NCBI GenBank assembly: GCA_017591395.1
Contig: WEDG01006506.1
Coordinates: 1-64,000 of the forward strand
Reading direction: 5' to 3'
Length of the DNA stretch: 64,000 nucleotides
From: Schistocephalus solidus
Lineage: Eukaryota > Platyhelminthes > Cestoda > Diphyllobothriidea > Diphyllobothriidae
The notes below the pieces were generated by a model. The model was given only the letters and a program-made list of their open reading frames with translations, did no database searches and was not told the DNA's origin. The position numbers and the translations under genes were made by a program. This document shows, in pieces, positions 33,331 through 45,066 of the stretch. Positions within the stretch are counted from its first letter, which is position 1, and every line of letters begins with the position of its first letter.

Positions 33331-34029
33331 TTTACTTGAACTAGGTACATAATCAACCATATGCGAGTGCGCTGATGGACATGGTTTTCAACGCCGGTTG
33401 TGAGCCAGATGAGCTATCAAACATCAGGTTTACATAGAACAACAGTGATTCAATTTCAATAATAAACCCCTGTGATAACGGCCATCAGGAAATTATCACA
33501 GCATGGGAAACGATAATCGATGAACGGGGAAACATGAATTTATGCAAGAATGGATAAGCAAAAGTACTGCATTATATAGATACTGCAGACGTTTTGCATG
33601 GATTACCCGCATCTGAGGCTGCCACTGAATGTGTGGCAGACTTCATGAATTCGCATGTACCTACCTAACCGAAGTCAATCTAAACATCTTTTATGTCGTT
33701 AAATGACAGCGTACGTGTTGAATTGATTCGCACTCACGTCACGCTTATTCTGCCCTTTTACAAATCAACCAGAAAGACAAAACAAACTCCCTGAGCTAGC
33801 GTATACAGTCCACGACCACGCTTCACCGTTTAAATGTGTTATGCCCTTGCATTATCACTAGTCTCCGTGCAGCTACCTACGGGACCCTGTATCGAGCGGC
33901 AAATCAAAATAGGACGAGTAGAGCCTGTAATACGATCGGTCTGCACACGCTACCATATTTAATATACAGGAAAACAACTGACAGGACAGCGAGGCCGTGA
34001 GTCAAGGCCTGGAACAATGGGCACGTATC

Positions 34030-34160
34030 TGAATTGACGTGGTTTCGAGCATCAGCTGACCCACCCCCGATGTTAGTTAAGGTTGTCTGATGCCGGCTAA
34101 TAAGTCAGAAACATCCATTCGAGTCCACCGTGTCTCCGATGGTAACCACTCAGTACTGGA
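34030..34160 (+). mobile_element. SINE fragment with hammerhead-like core, copy 2
   Basis: Contains GTCTGATGC, stem II GGCT/AGTC with AATA loop, intact GAAA, and a GAGTCCACC 3' arm (34,080-34,127), the same order as in the other SINE copies. The tRNA head is not recognisable here. Confidence 0.5.
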
Positions 34161-34164
34161 CAAT

Positions 34165-35500
34165 AGACCTCCTCGTAAATATAAATTGAAGTCATATAGT
34201 TCTTTAGAAAATATAGATCAATTTTGGTAAATTTTGAACTGAGCAGATTTGTTCTTTTTTATGGGAAACATGCATTAAATTATTATTTCTTATAATCCTT
34301 TCATATCAACTTAAGTCTTCTTCACAATTTTCGCGCGAAGAATGTACATCTCTCTGTTACAAACGATCTACAATTTTAAGAACCTGAAATGTCCAATCTC
34401 AAAGCATCTTCGATGTTTATTTATTAATGCTGCTTAAAACGCGTACAAAATGGTCCACCTCGATAGAAAAATTTTGTGAGCACTATATGACCTTTTCTTA
34501 ATAGCATAGATAAATTTGCTATTTTCCTTCAATGCAATGTATGCGGCATGTTAATCGGGAATCCTGAATTCAAAAGTAATATAAGGTCAGCCTTAACAGT
34601 TATAAAGGTGCCAAAAATTAATTAGAAGAATGCATACTACTTGAGCGGTCATTCTTTGCCGAGTGTGGTTTTTGCAGGTGGTTGGAAAGAAGTTCATTAT
34701 AGAACCAGTATTCTGGCGTAAATGAAACACCTTGGGATTCTGCTACGCGATGATTAATGTTTACATTCTGCTGAACTGATATTTTTGAATCGAAAACACA
34801 CTTTTGAATTTCAGTTAACAAATTTTGAAATAGCCCATCTACTCCAGCTGCAACTCACTCTGTGTTGCGCAAAGCAAAAGCGAGCATAGCAGTTCAAAAG
34901 ATCGTTTATAGATGTACTTATATCAATAACATTCTTACCCAGTGCACGGTAAAAGCACGACTCAGTTATGTCAAGATTGAAGTATGGTGGAATTGGCCTA
35001 TGAGCCAACGCGCATACAGTGAATTCTTGGGTCATTTAGACAAGCGGTTTGCTAATAATTACTTTGAAACTCCTCACTCCAGCACTTTGAGCGAGCCAAG
35101 TAGAGTACTCAACTGTCTCTACTTTGCAGACACTAGATTTCCATACGAATAATTAACGAGTGCGAGGCGTGCAAACCTTTATTTTCTAAAATAGGAACGC
35201 AAGTGGCTTCAACTGCTAGCAAAGACATGCCTATGGTTCTCAGCGCAAACAGACTGTATTTTATTTAACGGAGACCTGAAAAGCCACAGTACAGTGTAAG
35301 AACTACTTGATTTTGCCTTATCCCTAACTCCATACTTATGAAATAATTTTGTTTGCAAATGATTCCAGCGACTTTTAGAGCGGATTGGAGGAGGTCTCCT
35401 GACAGAAATGGTTAACTAAAAAATTATTACGAAAACGCCATTGTCCTGCGCTTCCCTTACTGGTGTCCTGCTTAGTAAACTACAGCATTTGCGAGCACTA
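34165..35500. other. Mostly featureless stretch
   Basis: A 97-codon plus-strand frame (34,862-35,152) and an overlapping 75-codon minus-strand frame (34,811-35,035) are present, but neither has a recognisable motif or convincing splice sites. No repeat recognised. Confidence 0.35.
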
Positions 35501-35509
35501 TGCGCAGTT

Positions 35510-35580
35510 GCGATAGCTCAGCAGTTAGGATAGCAAGCACGAATTTTTGGGTCGGTTGATCTACCCCATCTTTCAGTTAG
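35510..35580 (+). repeat. tRNA-like relic
   Basis: GCGATAGCTCAGCAGTTAGG (A-box-like) followed by GGGTCGGTTGATCTACCCC (B-box-like) at tRNA spacing. The acceptor stem is not convincing; probably a SINE head. Confidence 0.35.
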
Positions 35581-35784
35581 CATTTTAAAGCTATGAAACG
35601 TTTTTACAGGTCTTCTTTTTCGTCTTAATACAAATTGCTCCCCTCGGTACTTTTATAAATCGTCTGGTTCCTTGCTTCTGGAAGTGATCCTCCTGGTGCT
35701 TAGACTACGGTTATGTTCAATTTGTCAAGGCAAGACCAATTGTCGCCTGTGTTTGCGCAAAGTATACTGTTCTGAAAATAGTCA

Positions 35785-36490
35785 GAAGTTTTCTGATATA
35801 AACCACTACACATAGTGAAAAAAAAACACGATGAATTTCTGGGAGTACAGCTCCCAGCCTGAATGACCAGCGCAAAGTATATTGTTCAATAATGAAGCAC
35901 TTAGTGGACACTGGCCATACGGTGGACCCACTGACTGCATTTAAGGTCGCAATTTGGACGACAACCGGGTATCTCCTGCGCTTTGCAGAGGCCGCTGCAA
36001 TACGGCGAGGAAAACCAGAACTCCCTATGCATCTGGATCATGTGAGAAACCTTGCATTGCGTGGTGAGGATCAATAACAGAGGTAACTGCATTCCCCTGC
36101 CGTACTCTCACTCCCCACCCCACATGACTAACTGCTGTCCCACGCGCTGCAGTTTCAATCACACTTGACATGCTTTTACTGTAATGCGAATTGGCTTGCT
36201 TAGTAGACTTCCCCTGCCCCCTCACCCCTCACCATGCGCACCCGCATATCATTTCATTGATTTATCTATAATACTTCATCGATCTAGGTTGACGTATAAC
36301 TGTACAGTTTAATTTGGCTTATTAATAGGTATTGACCATACGCAGTTCAATATGGGGTCACGAAATTGCACTCCATCATTAAATTCTGCTTATATCTTCG
36401 TCTGTGCCTTGTTCTGCAATCGTCCAAAAACGTTTCTGCTATGTCACTGCGCGTACTGAAAAGAACACGCTGATTTTCAGGGAGTCGAAC
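35785..36490 (+). mobile_element. Penelope-like element C, C-terminal tail, best-preserved copy
   Basis: The plus-strand frame 35,892-36,077 reads MKHLVDTGHTVDPLTAFKVA, then FAEAAAIRRGKPEL and HLDHVRNLALRGEDQ stop. This is the expected end of a Penelope-like GIY-YIG endonuclease (HLVDxGHxVDP, AEAxAIR). The RT and first GIY-YIG half are missing. The trailing 400 bp match 6,150-6,545 in the palindrome arms; it ends at CTGATTTTCAGGGAGTCGAA (about 36,470-36,490). Confidence 0.7.
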
Positions 36491-36839
36491 CCCTGGCAAA
36501 ACGGCAAATACTTTAAAGGCCATTTCTGATTTGCTGGTCGTTGTCAAAGTGACGTGGCCCATAGCTAGGTGATAAAGGATTGAAATGCGGCGCCAGGCTC
36601 AGGCACAAAACTACATTTGAAACAAGGGTCCCTGAACTCAGTAGTTGCAGTGGATTTTCAATATAAAACGGAACGTCAAAACTCCGTCAGACATTCAGGG
36701 TAGATCAGCGAACACCATATAACTTGATTTTATATGCTTTCGTTAAACGCAGTGAGTGAATGTTATTCTTAGGTGTTGTGCGTAACAGTCTTTCCTCCTT
36801 AACGAGCCGTGAAGTAGATGTGCTGGACCACCATAAAGC

Positions 36840-38085
36840 TAGATCAGGGCACTGCAGGGGCTATTCGGGTTGCATTCCCATGCTAAACATGGGGGTGCGA
36901 GGTGGCATGCGCAGGTGCAGTTTCACGCAGCACCAGCCACCTGTGGCCTAGATGGCATTTACACCTGCACCCCATCCCGCGTCCGGTCCTCTTGACTCTG
37001 TCTTGTCGCAGGACACAGATGGGTGAGGGAAGAGAGAGAGAGCCTGCCGTAGCTGTCACTTAAACTAAGCAACGTGCGAAACACCATCCCTGTACAAGCA
37101 TGCAGGCGAACACTCGATGAACCGCGTCGGCATCGACGTTCGAACTGTCGGGTAACAGTCCGCTGACCGCCCCGGACGTTGGCTGAGGCCTGGAAATGGG
37201 AATAGAGTGAGATCAATGTCTCTGTGCATTTTTCTCACTATAAACAATCTGGCAAACGCGAAAAGTCGTGGCTTGGAAGGTTGCCAACTGACGAAATTAC
37301 TTGGACCCCACGGTCAGCCCAGTGTGTGTTTGTGTGGAGCGGGTGAATAGTGGACTGATAGTCAGGCTGAAATGGCTCCTTCCGAATACAAACTTTATGA
37401 CACTTCAACTCCGTGGGACCCAAGCCAGGTGTGGCGGCACGCCTAGAGGGCGGTTCCGGTCACGCCAGCCACCTGGGCCCACTCTCGCCCCCGATCGTAA
37501 TGACTTGGTCATGAGAGCAGGCCCAAACTGGCAGGGGGAGAGGGTGCGGTAGATGCAGCGTAATTCTACTCTCACTATCGCCGAAGTCACGTGCAAGTCA
37601 CCGTCCCTGCGCCACCTTGTGGGGGTGGGGAGAGAGTGAGGTCGACGGCTCAGCGCATTGTTCTCACTATAAACAATCTGACGCGCTTGAAACTATTACG
37701 GTGCGCTAAAAGCCGTGGCTTGGAAGGTTGCCAACTGACGGGATAACTCGGACCGCGTGGTCAGCCGAATGTGTGTTTTTGTGTGGAGTGGCCGACTGGC
37801 GGACTGAGAGTCAGGCTGCAATGGCTTCTTCTTAATGTGGCCTTTATGGCACTCCCAACTAGCTGGGGTCCAAGCCAGGTGTGGTGGTACGCCCAGGGGC
37901 GGCTCCGGCCACGCCAGCCACCTGCACCCTCTCCCATCTGCGGTTGCTTGATTCTGTCATGACACCGGGCTCAGATGGGGGAGTAATAGAGAGTGCGGTT
38001 GATACAGTGCGAGTCTACTATCACTTTAAACTCAATAACGCGCAAGTCACCGTCCATGCACCACCCTTCCATGAAGTATACGGTG
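36840..38085 (+). repeat. GC-rich repeat E, tandem units
   Basis: At least two and a half head-to-tail units with a period of about 430 bp. The landmark CACTATAAACAATCTG occurs at about 37,237 and 37,668, and GTGGCTTGGAAGGTTGCC at about 37,268 and 37,714. The units carry the same landmarks as the repeat after LINE D (19,060-19,870). Many stop codons in all frames, so not coding. Confidence 0.75.
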
Positions 38086-38089
38086 AACA

Positions 38090-38480
38090 TAGTAACATTT
38101 TCTACCTTCTGAAAGTGTTTCCATTTAGGTTTTTCTTATTCTTCGAAATAAGAAGAAGTCGCAGGGTGCTAGGTCGGGCTAGTTAGTTGGTGAGAATCTG
38201 CTGTTATGCCGTTTTTCACCAAAGCTGGTCGATTTTGAACGCTATGTGGACAAGCGTGTTGTCATGATGAAGCATTCAGTATCCCAACTGCATAATTCGT
38301 GTCATTTTTCTCATTACCTCAAACAATCTCTTCAGCGCTAGCCGATGGTGATGTTGATTCACTGTGGTGCAACGTGATGCTGAAACACAAACCATCATTG
38401 AGGCGTTGCTCCGTAAAGTTTTTCCTCGCCAAGTTGCCGAGATAGTCGGTAGAGGGTTTAGTAAAACAATTATATAGGGG
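38090..38480 (-). mobile_element. mariner-like transposase remnant
   Basis: On the minus strand: TTVNQHHHRLALKRLFEVM (about 38,370-38,310), then HHDNTLVHIAFKI (about 38,270-38,232) and, after frameshifts, KNGITADSHQLTSP followed by a LAPCDFFLF-like region and NLNGNTF. In mariner transposases the order TVNxxxYLEVLxRL, HHDNAPxH and SPDLAPxDxxLF carries two of the three catalytic Asp residues. Several stops; the N-terminal DNA-binding domain and terminal inverted repeats were not found. Confidence 0.6.
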
Positions 38481-39794
38481 TAAAGGTGTAACACACAGTT
38501 GTTACAAGGCGGCCGAATCCCGGCGAAACGCGTGTTTGGGCTTTAAGCTAGTACCTGTGCTATGAGTATGGTTCCATCTGTAACCCCTACATATACTACT
38601 TGCTGCCTGTTGACAGTTTACTTAATATTATGCGGTAATCTCGCTGTGGCTGAGGGAAGTCGGCCCAAATATTCATATCAAATTTCAGTCTACACCAATA
38701 AAACTTCAAATAAACTGATTTACTCCAAGTTATCAATTAATTTCTGAGGAATTTAAAAAGCAGTAAAGTAAGTACTCTCTCCGTTGCGATGGTTATTAAT
38801 AAACGCTTCTTGGCCAACATAGCAGGAAGAGTGTCTAGTACACTTAACTAGCTGGAAAGTGCAGCCTCGCCAACCCACTTGCCTACGGAATGTAATTCTC
38901 GTTTTGGGTACCTCTGCGGATCTATACGTATCTGCATCATATGCCTTCAAAGGTACTTTATCCTAAACACCTATGTACAGCCTGGTAGTGGGAGACACAA
39001 ACGGCTTTCTGAAGGGAATATATGTGCCTTCTTTCACTGCTCGCCTTTGGTCAGGAATGCTTGCGGACAAAAAGTAATCAATTGGCTCATTAACCTTGTC
39101 AGCCGGCCATTGCCAAAACCGCAGAGCAGAAAGACCTTTAAGTTTGGTTCAATGTTCCACAAGTCGACTAAAGTGGGCTGTTTGGGCTGGCACCATTTAA
39201 TTACGCTTCAAAGGTGGTCAATTTAGTGCTTGGAAGGGGAGAAATTGAGTCCAATATGCGGAGGAACAGATTTAATAATCGTTTTTAGGACACGTTTAAT
39301 GAATTCTTTGAAAATTCCGTAAGGCTGAAAGTAATGAATGATTTGATAGCGTTTGTCTTGCTCTAAGAAAGTTTTTGACCACCCACGCAGGTATGTGATA
39401 ACCACCGAAACAAAGAGCTTTTATAAAAGCAACCCATCAAATAATGATGGCACGGTTGCTTAATGCAAAATGTTGTACCTCCGAAAAGTCTAAGAGGGTT
39501 CTTATCGACGCAGGTTGTGCATGGATTGCAAACTAAAATCCCAACGCGCCCCAAAATCTTATTCTGAGGAAATGGATATTCAAGGGAATTCCGTGGGGTG
39601 GAAAACGTCGTCAAATTGACAATGTGAATTCCTCCAAATAATTCCTACTTCTATGAAACAATCGTTCAAAAAAGGAAAAAAAAGAAGATTGTATGGGCCA
39701 TGAGAAGTATTCTTCTGAATGTCCTGAACTTTCCGCAAGTAAATCCTTGATTATGTTTACTACTTGGAAGTCAGTCGGTAAATATATGCACGTA

Positions 39795-40210
39795 TATAAC
39801 AACTCAACCGTCGAGTTCGGCCGCCCCACAGCATGGTGGCGTAGGCACAGTGGCTGGCGCGTGGCAGACTAGACCCTGCATTCACCGCGCCCTCTAAACC
39901 TCACTCACCTTGGCCCGGTGTAATGACCGGAGGCGGTGGAAGGCGCAGGTGACTGACAAGGTCAGGGGCGCCCCTACGCGTGCCGCTACACCCAGCTCAG
40001 ATCCCACAGAGTTCAAGGGGAAGTGCCCACGTGGTCCAAGTTAGCAACCGTCCAAGCCAGTGCTTTGAGCGCACCGCGATACCTTCAAGAGTGCCAGATT
40101 GTTTAAAGCGAGGAAATTTACGCTGAGACGTTGACCTCGATTTCAACTCACATTCCCGAGCTCCAGCCACTGTCCATACCGGTCAGTTGTCTAGTGCGGG
40201 AATGAGTGCA
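39795..40210 (-). repeat. GC-rich repeat E, inverted copy
   Basis: The reverse complement shows the same ordered landmarks as 19,300-19,870: GACAACTGACCGG, GAGGTCAACGTCTCAGCG, TAAACAATCTGGCA, CTGGCTTGGACGGTTGC, TCTGTGGGATCTGAGC, GGGGCG and CGACGGTTGAG. More diverged than the 36.8-38.1 kb units. Confidence 0.65.
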
Positions 40211-40214
40211 CAAA

Positions 40215-41069
40215 CACATAGGTACATATGCACAAAGCTGCAATAAGCTTCAACTGCTTATTCACCACACTCTTCTGATGCAACCTTGACCCTCAGTTAG
40301 GTGGTCACAAGTTTTTTATGGTTCAGGGAAAATAATATGCGTATTGATATAATATTCGAGAAGCCTTCCGCTAGAAGTAAAATGTATCCCAGTATTGTTG
40401 GGTACGGCAAATAAGAAGTTATTTTGTATAAGAGGACCAACCTCTGGAGGTTCACAATTTTCATGAGTTCTATGAGCATGGTATCTGCCTAGTACCAGGA
40501 ATGTTTGCTTGCATCTGGGTTTTTAATTTCTATGAACCCGAATGACAAATCAGGGCATCTTTTTGAAAGACAAGTAATTTGTTTCGGATTAACGTCTAAC
40601 CCCCCTGTCCTTTGAGCACAGGTGAGCTAACCAAGATTAAAATAAAACAACCCTGACTTCAGTCAAATTCTTATATCTCAAGTGATTCCAGTTCCCTAGG
40701 ATTTCCAAGGAAGCCGCTGTCGGGTCCCACCCGAAGGACCATTGCCCCCGTAAACATGCGTGAAAGATCAACTGGACAACAAAACAAACAAAGTCTGGAC
40801 AACAATTTGCCATTATTTTAGGATTCACTTTATAATATCGTCAAAAAGTGAAGAAATGGCGGGGAAAGACAGAGAGACAGACAACAACAAGAACTTATAG
40901 GGCAATAATACTTATAGGATATACAACGAAAGAAGTCCTCTCAGACTTACATGAAGCACCTGAAACAGCGAAATAAAATCTCGTTTAGATGTGGGAGGAA
41001 GGTCGATGCCAGGTCAGTCAGTTAAACAATGAACAAAACGGCAAAATTGGTGGAATTCAGGCGGCGGAT
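40215..41069. other. Stretch without recognisable feature
   Basis: No gene or repeat recognised. Confidence 0.35.
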
Positions 41070-41264
41070 TTATGGTGAAAGGAGTACTGGCGGCAGCGTC
41101 GTCTTCCAGTTCCTCTTGGGCTCAGGATCAGGAAAACTTTGATGCCTGCGTAGGTTTATGAGCTGAGAAGGAATAACATGGCCCGATCCGGGACGCAACT
41201 CAGTAAAGTGGCGTACGCTACGTCGAAAGGCACCCTGTCGATCCAGATCGGGTGAGCTACATGT
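41070..41264 (-). CDS. Possible terminal exon, perhaps PMCA C-terminal tail
   Basis: On the minus strand a plausible 3' splice site (ATCTTCGTGCAG) precedes an open segment reading TCSSPDLDRQGAFRRSVRHF, ELRPGSGHVIPSQL and SFPDPEP, with a stop at 41,070. If one C were missing from the CCC run near 41,120, the frame would continue as an acidic EELEDDAAAS stretch, reminiscent of the acidic end of mammalian PMCA tails. This is weak similarity plus a guessed indel; the exon could equally be unrelated. Confidence 0.25.
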   Translation of the reverse strand, partial: TCSSPDLDRQGAFRRSVRHFTELRPGSGHVIPSQLINLRRHQSFPDPEPKRNWKTTLPPVLLSP

Positions 41265-41269
41265 CTGCA

Positions 41270-42605
41270 CGAAGATAGCACAATATTTTAGATGTACTGG
41301 TAATGCTGAACGCACAAGTGTACTGATTCGTGAAAACATTATTGCTAGCACAACGCTCATTCCTGCGGTCAACCGTGTCAAACTTTCTTTGTTACACAAC
41401 TCGGTACTAGTCTGAAAGGTTTGATATCTAGATGTTTTGTCAACTATAGGTTCCTGTGTTGGTTTTTATTGCAGTAAGCTACTAAGAGCGCCCTTAGAAT
41501 TTCAATAATTTTGACAAGAAGGTTTGTTTATCCCAGAATGATGCCTTACCAGGCAATAATTACCCCTCACTCTTCGCTTGCTCTACCAGAAAATAGCATA
41601 TTTTGCTACTAATGGTTCGTCCAGTTTACTTTAAGTTAAATGTGGCAGTAATAGATGCATTACTGCTCGGAGACAACAGTGAACAGATGGACTCCAGGTA
41701 CTGGCATAGTGGGCGTCAGATTTTGCTTTGAACATCTGATAAAACGAAAATACTGTTGATATCTGACACAGATCCGAGCAATTCTTGCCTTCCTAAGAAT
41801 AAGAGCGGCTTACATATATGCGTTCTTCTTCGAGAAGATCGTAAACAGATCCGTTTACTGGTGTTTGCAGTTATGTTAGAAAAACTTGTGAATAATTTAC
41901 TGAAGCGTTTATTCAATGCATTCAATAGCAATCAATTTTCCTCTGAGATGATAATGTGAGTATACACAAATTGAGCATATATTTAAAATAACAGCCAGAT
42001 GGCACATATCATCAGGAATTTACCCTGCTTTCAAAATTTCTCATGAATTGTAGGTATCATTACGCCATTTGGAGCAGAAATGTGGGGTTTATTTGAATAA
42101 AGTTTTCTTCAGCAGTTTAACTGATAACACGATAAACCAAATCAACTGAATATCTAGCCAAACGGAGTTTCACAGGAAGGCCAAGGACACAGGGATGTTC
42201 TTAATTTACAGGGACTTTAAATACGTCCGACACAAGAATGTATTTTACTACGAGGCCGGCTCAAACGCCTAGACTTCCGCCGGCAATCTGACGGCTGAAA
42301 AGTACTGAGCTACCCTGACCAACTAAATTCAATCTTTCTTGGCGTCTACGGATAAACCATATCTTCCTCTAGAAAGACGCTACTGGTCTTGATTTGCAAA
42401 TGTTTCAAATTCAGCCTTCAAACTGTACATTAGACAGTAACGCTCAGTTCGAAATGGTCTGTATTAGAGGGGAAGAAGGCGCAATCGCTGGAACAAGAAT
42501 TCTCCTCTTCCGACGTTTAAGATTCACGCTCGAACCCAATCATCAGTGAAAACCTCGGATTCGGGTTATTTATGCACGAGGAATTTCAGTATTTATAGAA
42601 TGTAT
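41270..42605. other. Stretch without recognisable feature
   Basis: Short frames on both strands (for example 41,716-41,959) without motifs. No repeat identified. Confidence 0.35.
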
Positions 42606-42609
42606 TCGC

Positions 42610-43010
42610 CATGCTACCGCGGCTTTCCTCTCCATCGAGGATGGTTGATCTTTGCTACGATATTGGGCTGATGACTGACATTCGGGTCATTGGTCGCTGG
42701 AATGTCATCATCCATGTTGGATGTTGACATGAAGATGGCTTGGCCATCTGGCCCACCAGCACTGACATTGGAACCAATGTTGGCCTGCGAAGTCCCGAAT
42801 TTGTTAATTGCCTTGGCCAAACTGCATATGGTGGGTGTGGGGCCTTGGCTTGTTATTGGTGGTTATTAAAAGCCCAAACACGTGTTTCGCTGATGTTTAT
42901 GCTGCGAATATCTGTTCATCTGCAGTTCAATGAAACATAACTCAAGCAGCTCACGTGTTACGTGATTGTCAACTCTCATGAACATTTCGGCCTCATCGAA
43001 CTTGAATGCG
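42610..43010 (-). mobile_element. Penelope-like element B, C-terminal fragment
   Basis: The minus strand reads RPGHAFKFDEAEMFMRVDNH and RELLELCFIEL (43,005-42,890). After frame loss comes the trailer frame SQANIGSNVSAGG, ...STSNMDDDIPATNDPNVSHQ, ending in a stop at 42,614. The FDEAE / RELLE signature is that of the GIY-YIG protein end also seen at 33,160-33,330. The polar trailer is open for about 68 codons and could be mistaken for a host exon. Confidence 0.5.
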
Positions 43011-43014
43011 TGGC

Positions 43015-44640
43015 CGGGTCTCGTACTAGTATCGGCAGCTACAGAAATCCCCTTTATCTGACGATAGGAGCCCTGCTGATGTGACCTTGCCAGAGGGATA
43101 GGCAGAGCAGCCGACTCATGAAGTAAGCAGCCGTGGGAGCAAGCTCGCGTGACTGTGCCTACCTCTGAAAGGAACAGTGCTTGACATGTTCATAAAACTT
43201 TATCGGAAGGCCACTCATCATTCGAACGTTACCCTAAAGGTAAATGGGCTTGCTTGACTTTCCAGACACATTTTCCAACCAATCTTGTCTTTATAATACC
43301 TAAGTGCGCGACTTTTTGCTGAGCTTTGCATAATTACATTCGCATATATTAGATTAAGTACCGTAGGATTGCCAAGCGCTTTCAAAATTTAGGATTCTGT
43401 TAGTGCCTGTTTTGCTATTTTTGTTCAAACAAGCCTTCGAACACGTGACAGCTGGCAGTGCAGCTCGAATTCTTAGAGTGAAGTTAACAATGAAAATTAC
43501 TTTCTCGAGTCCGAACAACCAACTTAACCGAAAACGTCAGCTGACTGCATAAAGACACGGGACAAATCACTAATGGTGAACAGTACATGCCCATACATGT
43601 GGGGAGCCGCTCATCGCGAACAGTGGATTTACGGTTTAAATCACAGTATTTCAAAAGGGGCGGCGAAAGCACCGCTTGCAACGTCAGCCCTCCTTCGCAG
43701 CTCTGGTTGGAGTTGAAGGAATGCTATTGTAAAACCCTACGACTTAGAAGTAACATTGTCAAAGGCATCTGAGGTCTTCGCACTGGGTGGGGCAAGTGCT
43801 TTCGTTTGACAAGAGTACGAGTTGTGAACATGTAGGGGAACTTACTCAGGGTAAATAAACGCCTAAATGTATACATGCACTGCACAGCATGTGTGCAAGA
43901 GTACTGTTTTACAACTATTTGTCCTCCATCTAGTTGCGGTTTTCAATTGTTTGCCACATAGAGGAGCCCTTTTAAACTCGGCCTAGAGTTGGAGCACTCG
44001 GTGGCCTAGCACGCGCAACAAGAAATAATATAGTCACAAATGGGGGACTGTGTGTTGACAAAAATCTGACCGTTTACTTATACGAATTTTGCCTCTCACT
44101 TAAGAACTTTTAAGTGTGTCAGCCCTCCAAATTATGTATTCCATGTAACGCAGACGCGACAGGCAGGCAAACCACTTGACAGCCTGAGTGGTAGTGCGCA
44201 AGATGCTTAGAGAGACTTTTCATGCATTTAAGAAATCAAAGATTGGACGTAAGTGGATCCTCAGAAGAGTTCAAAGTCCGCAAGCTGTGGACAGGACCTA
44301 CTGATACTCGTTTTTACACACTTCTTGCAAATAAGGTCTTTCTAACCAGTGGAATTGTCTCCATTGGAGGTAATTTGGTAGCGCTCAGTTCCATTGGAAT
44401 TAAAAGCCCTATCTTGAATATCTTTTAAGAAAAGACAAGCGAGTGATCCTTTACCTCCAGCTCTGAAGTTTTAGTCAGCATTTAGAAACTAGAAAGGGGT
44501 TTATAATATACGATTCCATGGCTTATTTTTAACTGTTGGGCCTTATTAATATATGCCGGCAATTCGAATTCGACTAACAGTGAACGCATATATGAAGGAT
44601 TTAAGAAAAAACTAACAATAAAATTTGGTCGGCATTTTGA
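43015..44640. other. Stretch without recognisable feature
   Basis: No gene or repeat recognised. Part of the sequence downstream of the PMCA exon at 45 kb and therefore possibly intronic. Confidence 0.35.
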
Positions 44641-44649
44641 TCTGCTTTT

Positions 44650-45025
44650 AATACTACTAGCCGCTGTGCAGCTGCCGGCGAGGCTCAAGAGTAAGCCCCA
44701 AGACAGAGCGGAACTTGTGAGTTCCCTTAGTGATCGGTGAGCGTTCGTGAACGAATGTCAATATACACGATCTAAATCGGCAAGAAAACGGGTCTGCGGT
44801 TCAATGGTTAGAGCGTTGGAATTCTGAGCAGGGTTCAATCCTCGGGTGCACCACCTTGGGTTGGGTATGAGTGGCTGATGACGGTTAATGGACAAGAAAT
44901 CGACATTCAAGTCTCCCTTGTCTGTATCGGCATTCTTAATCTGCTGGTGGGCTCGAAAGTAAGCTCCAAGGCAGAGCTGAACGAGTGAGTTCCGTTAGCG
45001 ATAGGTGAGCGTCCGTTAATGACTG
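44650..45025 (+). mobile_element. tRNA-headed SINE, copy 3 (tail-head-core-tail)
   Basis: The tRNA-like head (44,795-44,845) contains TTCAATGGTTAGAGCGTTGG and B box GGTTCAATCC. The hammerhead-like segment (44,867-44,916) has CTGATGA and GAAA intact, with stem II GGTT/GGAC carrying one mismatch. The trailing segment GCTGGTGGGCTCGAAAGTAA...GAGTTCCGTTAGCGATAGG (44,940-45,025) is also found, diverged, just upstream of the head (44,660-44,745), suggesting two SINEs in tandem or a dimeric insertion. Confidence 0.65.
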
Positions 45026-45066
45026 ATTAGTTATATCCTCAAATATGGTCAATGCACAAAACTAAC

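Noticed and set aside
33124..33360. Minus-strand 78-codon frame with a globular-looking sequence
   Set aside because: The plus strand of the same segment matches a Penelope C-terminal fragment, so the minus frame is its shadow.
34811..35152. Overlapping frames on both strands that look weakly protein-like
   Set aside because: No motif, no convincing splice sites, no repeat partner in the window.
42614..42820. Polar 68-codon minus-strand frame ending in a stop, first read as a host terminal exon
   Set aside because: Directly follows a FDEAE/RELLE Penelope GIY-YIG fragment and is better explained as that element's trailer.
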